The translations under genes and the position numbers were made by a program. A stretch of DNA of 64,000 nt from Chitinophaga sp. LS1 (GTDB taxonomy: Bacteria > Bacteroidota > Bacteroidia > Chitinophagales > Chitinophagaceae): the NCBI RefSeq assembly GCF_034274695.1, contig NZ_CP128362.1, positions 5,458,501 through 5,522,500 of the forward strand, in the 5' to 3' direction. Shown here one piece after another: positions 34,347 through 43,670 of this stretch; position 1 is the stretch's first letter; every line of letters begins with the position of its first letter. Below the pieces are notes generated by a model, which had not been told where the DNA came from, did no database searches, and saw only the letters and a program-made list of their open reading frames with translations.

Positions 34347-34386
34347 AATCCTGCTAAGCTTTTCGAAAGCTGGCAGGATTTTTTAT
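34347..34386. terminator. Bidirectional terminator between fucosidase and AraC regulator
   Basis: AATCCTGC (34347-34354) pairs with GCAGGATT (34373-34380), with an inner AGCTTT/AAAGCT stem, then TTTTTT. It serves the fucosidase; A-rich bases on the other side may serve the converging AraC gene. Confidence 0.85.
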
Positions 34387-35255
34387 TATATGTTATAAGC
34401 ATGGCTATCTCTGTAAACCCCGGGTGTTTGTCCTGTCGTGCATTTAAAAACCCGGGCAAAATAGCTTAAGCTTTCAAATCCTGTTTGTTCAGCGATTTCC
34501 GCAAATGAAAAATTGGATGTTAGAATTAAGAACTGTGCACGTTCTATACGTTTTTGCTGAATAAACTGAAGCGGACGCTGGCCGGTATGCTGATAAAAAG
34601 ATCTGGAAAAGTGATCTGTGCTTAGGTTGGCCCGGGCAGCCAGTTCTTCTACAGAAATATTTCCGGATAAATTAGTCTGTATATGATTGATTGCTTCCAT
34701 AATTCTGGAAGGAATCGGGTTTTTGTTTTCATTGGCAAAATCCTTACAGTTTAGAAACCTGGATAATAAGATTTGTATTAATCCCTGCGTTTCCAGGATA
34801 GTCGATATGTTCAACCGGGAGTTGGCTTCCTGGAAACCTTTCAGTATATTACTTTTTTCATAGACTTTAGGGTTGTCAGATTTCCGGAGATCTCTGCCCG
34901 GATTTATAGCAATGAGCCTTTTGAATAGTTCTATATCAGCAACAGTTGCTTCGGTTTGTAGTAGTTTTCTACTTGCTGCAAAAAGGGAACTTCCATCCGA
35001 CGATTCCTCTATAAAATGAATGTAATATTGGCTGAGGTTGGAAAGGCATGTCTGGTTGAACATAGTAAAGCTCGGTATGAGATATAGGTTCCCCTTTTCT
35101 AGTGTAATTTGTTTTTCAGGATTTGAAAGATGTCCAATACCATCATCTATGAGATATAAACGGTAAAACGGACTGATCACATTGAGATAGTTCCAACTCT
35201 CATTCAATTGTACATAGTCTGTATTCAGTAATGAGAATGTAAATCGGTTCCTCAT
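34386..35255 (-). CDS. AraC-family transcriptional regulator (fucose locus)
   Basis: 289 residues. An N-terminal cupin-like sensor (about 20-120; 'KGNLYLIPSFTMFNQTCLSN') and a C-terminal double HTH (about 190-285): ISVEELAARANLSTDHFSRS and FSFAEIAEQTGFESLSYFAR, the AraC signature. Converges on the fucosidase and diverges from the aldo/keto reductase, so it plausibly activates fucose degradation in response to fucose or a derivative. Ligand is inferred from location only. Confidence 0.9.
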   Translation of the reverse strand: MRNRFTFSLLNTDYVQLNESWNYLNVISPFYRLYLIDDGIGHLSNPEKQITLEKGNLYLIPSFTMFNQTCLSNLSQYYIHFIEESSDGSSLFAASRKLLQTEATVADIELFKRLIAINPGRDLRKSDNPKVYEKSNILKGFQEANSRLNISTILETQGLIQILLSRFLNCKDFANENKNPIPSRIMEAINHIQTNLSGNISVEELAARANLSTDHFSRSFYQHTGQRPLQFIQQKRIERAQFLILTSNFSFAEIAEQTGFESLSYFARVFKCTTGQTPGVYRDSHAYNI

Positions 35256-35431
35256 AACGGTGGCAATTTGTAGGTTGGTTTGAAATGGGAAACTACATAA
35301 AATTTCTTTAATTACATTTATTAAACAGGCCGGAATTTTATATACAAATGTCGTTTTTGTATAACAGAAATTTGCCTGAATGTATTCATATTTGAATGGG
35401 ATGTAAACCAGACATTTAAAATCAACCGTAC

Positions 35432-36412
35432 ATGCTTCAACTGTCAGAAGTCATAATGGGGACCAGTGGCCTTGGAAATTTATACCAGGAATTGTCCCAA
35501 CCAACAAAGACTGCAATTGTAAAGGAATTTATCACACATTCAGCAGCTCCACCTGCATTTGATTCTGCCGGGAAATATGGCGCCGGGCTTGCACTTGAAT
35601 GCCTTGGTCAGGCACTTCATGAATTAGCGGTTTCTCCGGATGATGTCATTATCAGCAACAAACTGGGATGGTTAAGAGTTCCATTGGAACATGCTGAACC
35701 TACCTTTGAACCAGGTGTATGGAAAAATCTTCAATATGATGCCATACAACGGATAGGGTATGAAGGTATAATGGAGTGTTATGAACAGGGTAACCAACTG
35801 TTGGGAAATTACAAAGCCAATTTTGTTTCCGTTCATGATCCAGATGAGTATTTGGCTAAGGCTATCGACAAATCACATGAAGAAAATCTTTATAACGATA
35901 TTTTATTAGCCTATAAAGCATTGAATGATTTGAAAAAGATTGGCCAGGTAAGGGCGATAGGTGTTGGCGCAAAGGATTGGCGGTTTATAAAGCGCTTATC
36001 AGGTGATGTGCAATTGGATTGGGTGATGTTTGCAAACAGTTATACTATATATGATCATCCTGTTGAACTGGCCCTTTTAATGCATGATCTTCAAAGCCGT
36101 GGGATATTTGTAATTAATTCTGCTGTGTTTAATGGAGGATTTTTGACAGGAGGAGATTATTACAATTATAAACCCGTAGATAAGGAGGATGAGTACGGAC
36201 AGGCATTGCTCACCTGGCGTGCACGCTTTTTTGCTGTTTGTTCAAAGTACGATCTAAGTCCTGCGACAGCTTGTATCCGTTTTGGTTTGTCTGCTCCGGG
36301 AGTGAAGAGTATAGCATTGAATACTAGCAGGCCAGAGCAGGTTGCAAAGAATTTGATGATGACGAAAGCGGAAATTCCTCAGGCGTTCTGGAAGGAGATT
36401 CTATTGTTATAA
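35432..36412 (+). CDS. Aldo/keto reductase, probable L-fucose/D-threo-aldose dehydrogenase
   Basis: 326 residues. The tetrad of the AKR barrel is visible: Asp and Tyr in FDSAGKYGAG, Lys in IISNKLGWL, His in FVSVHDPDEY. The architecture 'MLQLSEVIMGTSGLGNLYQE' and the long loop after the Lys match the D-threo-aldose 1-dehydrogenase (L-fucose dehydrogenase) group, which oxidises L-fucose to fuconolactone. It fits the fucosidase and mutarotase next door. NAD(P) preference cannot be read. Confidence 0.85.
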   Translation: MLQLSEVIMGTSGLGNLYQELSQPTKTAIVKEFITHSAAPPAFDSAGKYGAGLALECLGQALHELAVSPDDVIISNKLGWLRVPLEHAEPTFEPGVWKNLQYDAIQRIGYEGIMECYEQGNQLLGNYKANFVSVHDPDEYLAKAIDKSHEENLYNDILLAYKALNDLKKIGQVRAIGVGAKDWRFIKRLSGDVQLDWVMFANSYTIYDHPVELALLMHDLQSRGIFVINSAVFNGGFLTGGDYYNYKPVDKEDEYGQALLTWRARFFAVCSKYDLSPATACIRFGLSAPGVKSIALNTSRPEQVAKNLMMTKAEIPQAFWKEILLL

Positions 36413-36424
36413 TTTAAATTTGGC

Positions 36425-36913
36425 TTAACTTGATATTTTCAGATTCTGATAATTTCTTAAGTTTTCTATATTCATGTTCAGTCTTTCTTTTTCAATGAAG
36501 TGATCCGCACCTGATGCCATCGTCCTTTCTCTGTTTTTTGCACGGCCATAAACAATAACATGTGCGCCATGTGCTTTGGCAATTTGTAATCCAAATAAAG
36601 CGACGCCGCCGGTGGCAGGAATTAATACGGTGTCGCCAGCACGTACACGCGCCCGTTCCGCCAGTGCAAACCAGGCTGTAAGGTCGTCACAGGGGAGGGT
36701 ACTGGCTTCAGCTGTTGTTAAGGTAACAGGCGCATGTACCAACCATTCTTCAGACATCACCACATATTGCGCCAATACACCTGGATAAAAACCGCCGGGT
36801 GTACGATAGGAGGGCGTGCGGGCATTGCCTGGTCGCAGACCATCTGTCCAGTCAGGCGTATTTCTCAAGGTTAGCAGGTTTCGCCCGATACCATCCATTT
36901 GCCATGCGCTCAT
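36425..36913 (-). pseudogene. NAD(P)-dependent alcohol dehydrogenase, internally deleted and truncated
   Basis: The real start is probably ATG 36913 (MSAWQMDGIGRNLLTLRNTP). The frame then goes straight to DWTDGLRPGNARTPSYRTPG, lacking about 70-75 residues of the GroES-like domain that carry the catalytic Zn ligands in relatives. It resumes through the Rossmann fold ('GDTVLIPATGGVALFGLQIA') and ends at residue about 163 after GADHFIEKERL, losing the last half. Frame retained across the internal deletion. Not functional. Confidence 0.82.
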
Positions 36914-37082
36914 TATTTTTGGTGTTTTGTTGATCAGGATAATAATTCGTGATATTGAATGAATAAATATTGAAAATGACACTGTATTGAAATAATTTCG
37001 GATGCTGATTCATAATTTTGAATCTGGCTGGATTCCTTTACAGAAGTAGGCTTTGCAGATAGAATTCTTTATCCGGGTTTGT

Positions 37083-38093
37083 TTACATAATATCACCTTT
37101 AAAGTAATTATCCATTAACCTGAGATATCTGACAGTTTGGGATAAATAATCATTTTTGGTTGTTTCATTTTCCGCACTGGCCGCCCTGAGGCTGTTCACC
37201 TTTGCCCTTACGTTTGCACGGTAACCTTTATAATATCTAAATAGTTTTAGTTCTTTAGAAGATTTAACAGCGGGAAAGAATTCGTTATAATTACTGACAA
37301 ACAGCTCAGAGAGATCCTGTCTTCCAGCTGCATCCAGGTCCATACATAGAAATGCATTTTCATTTAGTATATCTATCTGCCTGAAACTATCATTAAATTC
37401 TATGCAATCAAAAGGCTGTGGATCTGGCAACAAAAAAATGTTTTTTGTATGGAGGTCACCATGGCAGTCCCGGAAACAACCATTCTTAATTCTTTCTGTC
37501 AGATAGGAGGCATTTTCCCTGATAAAGAAATCAGAAAAGTGTATAGCTTTATCAATAATAAGGGAATCGGGCTTCCCGAGGTTTTCACTTAAGAATTCTT
37601 TTTCATTTTTAAGATCATTAAATTGTTCCTGCAATTCAAAGGGATCTATCCCATATACTTTAGTAGTATTTTTATGAAAATATGCTATTTTCTCTGCCAG
37701 TTTGTGAATTTGCTCCGAAGTAACTTTATTTTTAGATAGTAATATATCCATTTGAAGATCTCCATCCAGCTTCATCATTTTTACAGCATAATCAATTATT
37801 TCTCCTTCATCCCCGCCCAAATTATAATAGCCGGATTTGACGCGGATGGGTTGTACATCAAGATATATATTTTCGGTGAGTCGATTATTGAGCGTGATTT
37901 CCTGCTCACAATAATATTTTCTTTTTTCACATGTCGAGAAATCAAGGAAGGAAAAGCGAACGGGTTTCTTGATTTTATAGGCATTAGTAGCTGCTAAGAT
38001 CACCCATGAAATATGGGTTTCTATGAGTTTGGGCTGCTCTTGTGCATGCATACTTATATCAGCTAGTAATTTATTGATCTGCTCCCTGGTCAT
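37083..38093 (-). CDS. COG2187 aminoglycoside-phosphotransferase-like kinase
   Basis: 336 residues with the APH/choline-kinase fold. N-lobe lysine in 'ATNAYKIKKPVRFSFLDFST'; catalytic loop FRDCHGDLHTKNIFLL (H-G-D-x-x-x-x-N); DFG-like 'DCIEFNDSFRQIDI'. In many bacteria this domain is fused N-terminally to the COG0645 kinase, as in mycobacterial Rv2004c (DosR regulon, from memory). Here the two are separate genes, this one downstream, overlapping the COG0645 gene by 23 bp. Substrate unknown. Confidence 0.87.
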   Translation of the reverse strand: MTREQINKLLADISMHAQEQPKLIETHISWVILAATNAYKIKKPVRFSFLDFSTCEKRKYYCEQEITLNNRLTENIYLDVQPIRVKSGYYNLGGDEGEIIDYAVKMMKLDGDLQMDILLSKNKVTSEQIHKLAEKIAYFHKNTTKVYGIDPFELQEQFNDLKNEKEFLSENLGKPDSLIIDKAIHFSDFFIRENASYLTERIKNGCFRDCHGDLHTKNIFLLPDPQPFDCIEFNDSFRQIDILNENAFLCMDLDAAGRQDLSELFVSNYNEFFPAVKSSKELKLFRYYKGYRANVRAKVNSLRAASAENETTKNDYLSQTVRYLRLMDNYFKGDIM

Positions 38094-38583
38094 GGTTTGA
38101 TCTTATATATTTTAATGCTGAATCGAGCATTTCACCTATATTATTGTTTGTCGAAACGAGGGTCAGGTGAGGTACATGTATGGGTTCATATTGCGCTTTT
38201 AATTGTTGATACACATGAAAGTTAGCCTCACTGTCGGCTCTTTTTTGCCCCAATCTCTCTTTTATAAGCGATTCTGCTGCAGTTACTTCAATAAGGCGGA
38301 TCTGGCTCTCCGGACCGGCTTCCAGGATGAACTTTTCCCGGAGGCTATCCCTGTAAAATGTAGCATCCAGTACTATGTCTCTTTCTGCCTGGATGGCTGC
38401 CACCATTCTGTTACACATTTCGTCATATACGCTTTCTTTCTCCTTGACGGAGTAAGTGCGGTTAGGTATCATCTTTTTCCTGATACGATCGCTACTGGCA
38501 TAGGCAGCCTGCAGTTCATCAGCCAAACGTACTGCCAGGTAGCTTTTTCCTGATCCAGGCAATCCTGTGACGATGATTACCAT
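38071..38583 (-). CDS. COG0645 AAA-type P-loop kinase
   Basis: 170 residues: Walker A VTGLPGSGKSYLAVRLA, then 'RKKMIPNRTYSVKEKESVYD' and DIVLDATFYRDSLRE (Walker B-like with lid region), 'EVTAAESLIKERL' as the LID helix. Resembles gluconate/shikimate-kinase-like and zeta-toxin-like folds. The partner half COG2187 follows with a 23-bp overlap, so the pair acts as a split version of the fused two-domain protein. Upstream 318 bp (38584-38901) hold no gene. Confidence 0.87.
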   Translation of the reverse strand: MVIIVTGLPGSGKSYLAVRLADELQAAYASSDRIRKKMIPNRTYSVKEKESVYDEMCNRMVAAIQAERDIVLDATFYRDSLREKFILEAGPESQIRLIEVTAAESLIKERLGQKRADSEANFHVYQQLKAQYEPIHVPHLTLVSTNNNIGEMLDSALKYIRSNHDQGADQ

Positions 38584-38901
38584 ACTGAATAATTTTTGTA
38601 GTCCGATTGAAAGGTAATTTAAATATCATTTCCATTTTTATTTCAGGAAAATAAATGCAATAAGTAAAATGACAATGCAGGAATAAAATAGACATTCTCC
38701 TGTTTTAGTGTCTAAAGTAATATCAATTTATATAGGTGGAAATGATGCTTACTATAGTTTTTTCACTCATTGCTCATACCGGTTGTTTTTCGGGTGATGA
38801 ATGTCATTATTCAGCATGATCTTTCTTAATATTTGGGAGCCACACATATTTTAACTTTAATATGAAAGTTGGATATTCTTTAACCCTAAAAACAACGAAT
38901 A

Positions 38902-39576
38902 GTGAGAAGTGATTATATATTGCAACAAAATATCCTGGATGAATTTTTGTGGGAACCATCCCTGGAAGCTGCTGAAATAGGGGTGTCTGTTAAAAATGGA
39001 ATTGTAACCTTAAGCGGTACAGTGGATAGTTTCAGTAAAAAGAACTCAGCAGAACGTGCGGTTAAAAGAATTAAGGATGTTAAGGCCGTAGCAATGGCTA
39101 TAGAAGTAGTTTATCCCAGCAGTAGCAGGAAAACAGACGCTGAGATTGCAAAGGCTGCTGTAGATGCATTGGCATGGAACAGCCTGGTTCCAAAAGATCA
39201 GGTCCGCATTGAAGTAGAAAATGGATATATCACCCTGGAAGGGGAAGTAGAATGGCAATATCAGCGGAATGCTGCAAAAGATGTTGTTAAAGACCTGCAG
39301 GGAGTGAAAGGGATTGCTAATTTGATTGTTGTAAAACCAATATCGTCTTTTTTCCTGGTAAAGAACAATATTTTAAAAGCATTGCACCGGATGGCCAATA
39401 TTGACGCCCACAATATTCAGGTTTTAACCCTGGATAATACGATCATCCTCAATGGAACAGTGCGCTCCTGGCGGGAGCTGGAACAGGTAGAACATGTAGT
39501 TTGGTCTACTCCTGGAGTTTCAGCTGTTATCAATGATCTAGAAGTAGAGTATTATGATACCGCTGCGATCAGATAA
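38902..39576 (+). CDS. BON-domain protein with three BON repeats, copy 1
   Basis: 224 residues, probably starting at GTG 38902 (VRSDYILQQNILDEFLWEP), by alignment with the second copy at 49911 (MKTDYELQQDVQDELMWDP). Three BON repeats at about 5-70, 80-145 and 150-220 show 'VKNGIVTLSGTVDSFSKK', 'VENGYITLEGEVEWQYQR' and 'LDNTIILNGTVRSWRE'. No signal peptide. BON domains bind phospholipid or membrane surfaces; such triple-BON proteins are found in stress loci with Hsp20 and Usp genes. Confidence 0.88.
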   Translation: MRSDYILQQNILDEFLWEPSLEAAEIGVSVKNGIVTLSGTVDSFSKKNSAERAVKRIKDVKAVAMAIEVVYPSSSRKTDAEIAKAAVDALAWNSLVPKDQVRIEVENGYITLEGEVEWQYQRNAAKDVVKDLQGVKGIANLIVVKPISSFFLVKNNILKALHRMANIDAHNIQVLTLDNTIILNGTVRSWRELEQVEHVVWSTPGVSAVINDLEVEYYDTAAIR

Positions 39577-39692
39577 TGTCTATTGTTTTTCGGCTGTTAC
39601 CCTTTTTGCCGCTTCTTCCGAAACTACAAATTTGCATGCTGACTTTCCGGAAATGACGGGTTGTTAATTTACATACCTAAACTATTTTAATC

Positions 39693-40499
39693 ATGAAAAA
39701 GGTATTGGCGATTTTTGATGGCGGACAATATTCTGATGGTGTGATGGAGCTGTCTCAGCATATTAATGACAACCAGCCCATCCTGTTGGTAGGAAGCTTT
39801 CTTCCCGGAATTGATTTTACAGGTATGTCTGAAATGTATGGTTTCGGTGCACTAGATATTCCTGTTCATATACGGGTAGACGAAGAAACAGTGGACGAGA
39901 ATATTGAGCGCTTCAAAAACTATTGTATACATCATCATATCGAGTACAGGGTACACAAAGACTTATCTTTGGATGCATATCCCATATTTAAGAAGGAGAG
40001 TAGATTTGCTGATCTTCTCTTAATTGGGTCGCAGGAGTTTTTGGGACAATTGGCATTGAACATACCTGCAGAAAATTTGCGCGATGCCCTTCATGATGCA
40101 GAATGCCCTGTAATAGTGGTGCCCGAATATAAAAAAGAGCCTGAAAATATAGTACTGGCTTATGATGGTACTGCGTCATCTGTATTTGCCATAAAAATGT
40201 TCTGTTATCTATTTCCGGAGTTATGTAATAAAACTACGATTCTTTTGCATATAAATAGTAATGGGACTATGCCGTCTTCCTCTGCTATTCAGTTATTACT
40301 GAGTGCGCATTATCCCAACTTCCAGGAGCTTGTAATGGAAACGATGCAGCTTTTTGAAGACTACATAATGAAGGTCCCTTCTCCAATACTCATAACCGGT
40401 GGATTTGGCCGTTCCGGTATATCTTCTGCATTCAGGTCCAGCTTTGCCAATAAGGCAATGTCATTATTCAGGTTCCCTATATTTATCGCCCATTTGTGA
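39693..40499 (+). CDS. Universal stress protein, tandem Usp domains, copy 1
   Basis: 268 residues, two UspA folds. Domain 1 starts KKVLAIFDGGQYSDGVMEL, and contains 'SRFADLLLIGSQEFLGQ' and 'DAECPVIVVPE'. Domain 2 starts ENIVLAYDGTASSVFAIKMF and ends 'GGFGRSGISSAFRSS' (ATP/phosphate loop) and FPIFIAHL. The same tandem layout is shared with the genes at 53427 and 54268. Cytoplasmic; it probably binds ATP and supports survival under energy stress, by family. Confidence 0.9.
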   Translation: MKKVLAIFDGGQYSDGVMELSQHINDNQPILLVGSFLPGIDFTGMSEMYGFGALDIPVHIRVDEETVDENIERFKNYCIHHHIEYRVHKDLSLDAYPIFKKESRFADLLLIGSQEFLGQLALNIPAENLRDALHDAECPVIVVPEYKKEPENIVLAYDGTASSVFAIKMFCYLFPELCNKTTILLHINSNGTMPSSSAIQLLLSAHYPNFQELVMETMQLFEDYIMKVPSPILITGGFGRSGISSAFRSSFANKAMSLFRFPIFIAHL

Positions 40500-40628
40500 G
40501 CCTTTGCTTAATGCGGGCAGAATCTTCTGCTTTCTTTCAGCGGTTAGTGACGATAATAAAACCTATAAATGTCATTTCATAATTGAATTTATTTTTCTAA
40601 TTTACTTTTATATAGACATATTCATTAG

Positions 40629-41007
40629 GTGTTTTTTACAGCGCTGGTCAATAGTATTGATCAGTTGGTGTTTGCTTATGATGGCATGGCCGATTCTATG
40701 TATGCCATTAAGCAGTTTACCTATCTGTTTCCGGAACTGCGGGATACAAGAATTGTGGTTGTTAGTATTAATCCTGCTAAAATTGAGACAGAAGAGCGAT
40801 CTAAGTTTCGTGAATGGCTTCATAGCGTATTTTTTGGTTGGTGGCGATTCAAGGGCTACATTGACGGAGGCATTGCTTCAAAGACAGAAAGCATTTTTCA
40901 TTATTGGCGCTTATGATAGAAACAGGTTGTCATCTTTTTTTAGCTCAAGTCATGCTACGAATTTTCTGAAACTAACAAGTGCGCCGGTATTTATAGCTCA
41001 TTCCTGA
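40629..41007 (+). pseudogene. C-terminal half of a universal stress protein, frameshifted
   Basis: Starts in one phase with SIDQLVFAYDGMADSMYAIK and 'ETEERSKFREWLHS', matching domain 2 of the copy at 53427 (EIVFTYDGKPSSIHAIK, PEERYKFREWMHA), then shifts phase near 40835 to 'SRATLTEALLQRQKAFFIIG', AYDRNRLSSFFSSSHATNF and PVFIAHS. The first Usp domain is missing. The phase shift and missing half make it a pseudogene; it lies directly downstream of the intact copy. The following 41008-41243 stretch holds nothing recognised. Confidence 0.83.
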
Positions 41008-41243
41008 CACTGGGTTGTCTGTTGTCAATATTTAAACAATCATATGATCAGGAGTGGGTAACTGATAATTGTGCTGCGCAATAGCATATTTAAATTTGGA
41101 GGGGAGGAGTGTAGCGGGTAAAAAAGGAATCAGGCTGATTGCAATGATTAAATTCATAAATGGGCCTGCAAAAATTATATTGCCTTAAAATATTTAGTTG
41201 TCCCAGGATATTTATTCCTGCGTTGTAATTAAATTAATGTTTA

Positions 41244-42383
41244 TTATTCCAGAAAACAATCAAATCTAACAACAAACGTAGTCCCTTTTCCTTCCTCACT
41301 TTCAAAAGAAATAGTTCCTTTAAGCAATTTTACATAACTGGCTATAATACTCAGCCCTAATCCAGTTCCCTGAATATTACCAGAATTGGATGCCCTGAAA
41401 AAGCGGTCAAATATATTTGCCTGGGATGCTAAAGGAATACCAATGCCCTGATCCACCACCTTAATTTCAAATTCGGTGTCCGTACATTGGCTATACATAT
41501 AAATATTCTTTTGCTTAGGTGAAAATTTAATTGCGTTTGACAACAGATTGGTGATTATATGCCTTAAGAGTACTGTATCTGTATATATAGTAAGTCCTCC
41601 TGTATGCGTGTAAATAATCTGCTGTTCGGGACTGGTAAGTGGGCTGATCTCTTCACAGATGTTAGTGAGGTAATCTTCAATTGCTACTTCTTTAATGGTG
41701 GGTGTGATCTTTCCTTCTTCGATTTTTTCAATAGATAGGAAGTTGTTCAGAATACCGGTTAATAAACTGACTGCGTTTTTTATTTTATTGATATGTTTTT
41801 CCTGTTGATCAAAATTACCTCTCTGTCCATATTGCGATATAAGATAAGACGACGAAAGAATTGCACTGAGAGGAATACGGAATTCATGCGAGGCCATCGA
41901 GACAAACTTTGTCTTTAGCTCATTTAGCTGTATTTCCCGCGAGAGATTCACTTCCATAATCAGATCTTTTGCTTTTGCTTCAAGTAATTCGGCTTCTGCT
42001 TTTTTGCGCAGGGTGATATCGTTTACAAAGGCTGTTATATATTTTTTCCCATGCTGCTGATATGGACTGAGGCTTACTTCAACCGAAAATATTTCCCCGC
42101 TTTTTTTTATTGCCTCAAACTCTGAGCCATGTCCCATCTGCCTGTTATCGGGTTTTTTCATGTAATGGCTCCTCCTGGCAGTATGGCTGGCATGATACCT
42201 TTGCGGTATGAGTACTTCGATTTTCTGGTTTTCCAGTTGGTGGTTTTCATACCCGAACATTTTCAATAAAAATGGATTGGCCTTTATAATATATCCATCT
42301 TCATCTGTTACCATGATCCCGACAGATGCATGATTGAATAGCGCATTCAAATCTAATTCCGGAGCAGAACTAAATACATTCAT
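41244..42383 (-). CDS. PAS-domain sensor histidine kinase
   Basis: 379 residues: PAS (about 10-130; 'GIMVTDEDGYIIKANPFLLK', with PAC segment 'KKYITAFVNDITLRKKAEAE'), dimerisation/phospho-acceptor box KFVSMASHEFRIPLSAI (His at about 167), and HATPase with N box LLSNAIKFSPKQ, G1 VVDQGIGIP and G2 GTGLGLSIIASYVK. No membrane helices, so it senses a cytoplasmic cue, perhaps redox or oxygen through PAS, though no haem ligand can be assigned. It could pair with the receiver proteins at 43671 or 45914. Confidence 0.92.
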   Translation of the reverse strand: MNVFSSAPELDLNALFNHASVGIMVTDEDGYIIKANPFLLKMFGYENHQLENQKIEVLIPQRYHASHTARRSHYMKKPDNRQMGHGSEFEAIKKSGEIFSVEVSLSPYQQHGKKYITAFVNDITLRKKAEAELLEAKAKDLIMEVNLSREIQLNELKTKFVSMASHEFRIPLSAILSSSYLISQYGQRGNFDQQEKHINKIKNAVSLLTGILNNFLSIEKIEEGKITPTIKEVAIEDYLTNICEEISPLTSPEQQIIYTHTGGLTIYTDTVLLRHIITNLLSNAIKFSPKQKNIYMYSQCTDTEFEIKVVDQGIGIPLASQANIFDRFFRASNSGNIQGTGLGLSIIASYVKLLKGTISFESEEGKGTTFVVRFDCFLE

Positions 42384-42546
42384 AAATGTGTGGTGTTTTT
42401 TTTATGCAGGCTTGTCTTGAAGGAAAATAGATTATAGGTGATAAGACTGATTTATTATCAATTGAAATACAACCTATTATATGTATTAAAGATGAGGGAT
42501 TCGCGCAAATCCTCTCGTCATCGCTAAAATAGAATTTTTTTTTGAT

Positions 42547-42566
42547 TTTCATCCGAATGGATGAAA
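42547..42566. promoter_or_regulatory. 8-4-8 palindrome between kinase and flavoprotein genes
   Basis: TTTCATCC-GAAT-GGATGAAA, a perfect 8-bp inverted repeat with 4-nt centre, 80 bp upstream of the 42646 start and 164 bp upstream of the divergent kinase. The spacing resembles CRP/FNR-type sites, though the half-site is not a known consensus. The nearby REC-CRP hybrid (43671) is a candidate binder. Confidence 0.45.
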
Positions 42567-42645
42567 TATTATCATCCCTTCCCATGACCAATATCAATGT
42601 TATTTGCAAAGAATCAGCTTAACTTATGACAATAACCATAGGTAT

Positions 42646-43107
42646 ATGATAGGAAAATTGTCAGATCAGCAAATGCACACCATCCTGCAGCAGAACATGA
42701 TGGGGCGTATAGGTTGCAGCAGCAATTCAAGGGTTTTGGTGGTTCCTGTATGTTATGCTTACAATGGGAAGGCCATCATAGCCCATTCTGCAGAGGGGAT
42801 GAAGATTAATATGATGCGTAATAATCCGGAGGTTTGTTTTGAGGTAGATGTGATAAACAGTATAACCAATTGGCAGAGCGTTATTATTTGGGGGCAGTAC
42901 CAGGAAATCCTCGATGAAAAAGAAAGGTTTTATTCAATCAAGTACCTTATGAGCAGGTTATTACAATTTACCGAAGCCGAAAAGGTACATCATAGTACGG
43001 CAATCGTCGGAGAGGAAGAAAACGGTCATTTTAATGCTAATATCCGGCCAGTGGTTTATCGCATCTCAATTGAAGAAATGACTGGCAGATTTGAGCAGGG
43101 AGATTGA
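42646..43107 (+). CDS. Pyridoxamine 5'-phosphate oxidase-like flavoprotein
   Basis: About 153 residues from ATG 42646 (MIGKLSDQQMHTIL; a TTG at 42604 would add 14 residues). It shows the split-barrel FMN-binding pattern: 'GRIGCSSNSRVLVVPVCYAY', IIAHSAEGMKINMMRNNPEV, and SVIIWGQYQEILD. The family binds FMN or other nucleotide-like cofactors; members near Usp/Hsp20 genes occur in dormancy regulons. It is not the PdxH enzyme of vitamin B6 synthesis, lacking its full length. The membrane protein gene follows after 21 bp. Confidence 0.82.
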   Translation: MIGKLSDQQMHTILQQNMMGRIGCSSNSRVLVVPVCYAYNGKAIIAHSAEGMKINMMRNNPEVCFEVDVINSITNWQSVIIWGQYQEILDEKERFYSIKYLMSRLLQFTEAEKVHHSTAIVGEEENGHFNANIRPVVYRISIEEMTGRFEQGD

Positions 43108-43128
43108 TGGGATCTTAAGTTCACTATT

Positions 43129-43569
43129 ATGAGAGGTAATTTGTTTTCACTCGCATTCCTGGTTTCCAATGCCGGGGCAATATTAATTTTATTGATTAGT
43201 ATCTGGTATAAAAGAGCCGGTAGGATCATTATTGCATTATTATTCCTGATCGCCGCGCTGGTGAACGCATGGCAGGCCACATTTAAACCAGATGTCTACA
43301 ATGTTTATGAATTAATAGCTGCCCTGCCAGTATATGAATATTTAATAGCAGAGGTATTGTTAATACATATCACTTTATATATAATATTGTTAATGATCAT
43401 CCAACTGGTTATAGGTATAGGTATTTTGTATAACAGGAAAACGGCTTTGGTCGCTGGAATAGTTTATTTGTTAGCCCTGGCTCCCCTGGGAGCAGGATCA
43501 TCATTTCCCTGTACAGTTATTCTGGCCATTGCTGTAATCCTACTTTTAAAGAGGGGAAAGCAAATTTGA
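43129..43569 (+). CDS. Four-helix integral membrane protein
   Basis: 146 residues, mostly hydrophobic: helices at about 7-25, 33-48, 75-102 and 110-140, with the last ending KRGKQI. No family recognised with certainty; the composition and a fully conserved frame argue for a real gene. It is 21 bp downstream of the flavoprotein and 101 bp upstream of the REC-CRP regulator, all co-directional, so it may share their transcript. Confidence 0.7.
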   Translation: MRGNLFSLAFLVSNAGAILILLISIWYKRAGRIIIALLFLIAALVNAWQATFKPDVYNVYELIAALPVYEYLIAEVLLIHITLYIILLMIIQLVIGIGILYNRKTALVAGIVYLLALAPLGAGSSFPCTVILAIAVILLLKRGKQI

Positions 43570-43670
43570 AGATCCTGCCAATAAAATTTTTATATACGGT
43601 TGATTTTTAGTAAATTAAGGTGTCTTTCGATTTATATGCACCATATTTACCGTTGTAACTCCGTTCCCCT

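Noticed and set aside
40399..40628. Plus-strand frame continuing from inside usp copy 1 into the spacer
   Set aside because: It is out of phase with the intact Usp and only enters the phase of the broken copy near its 3' end.
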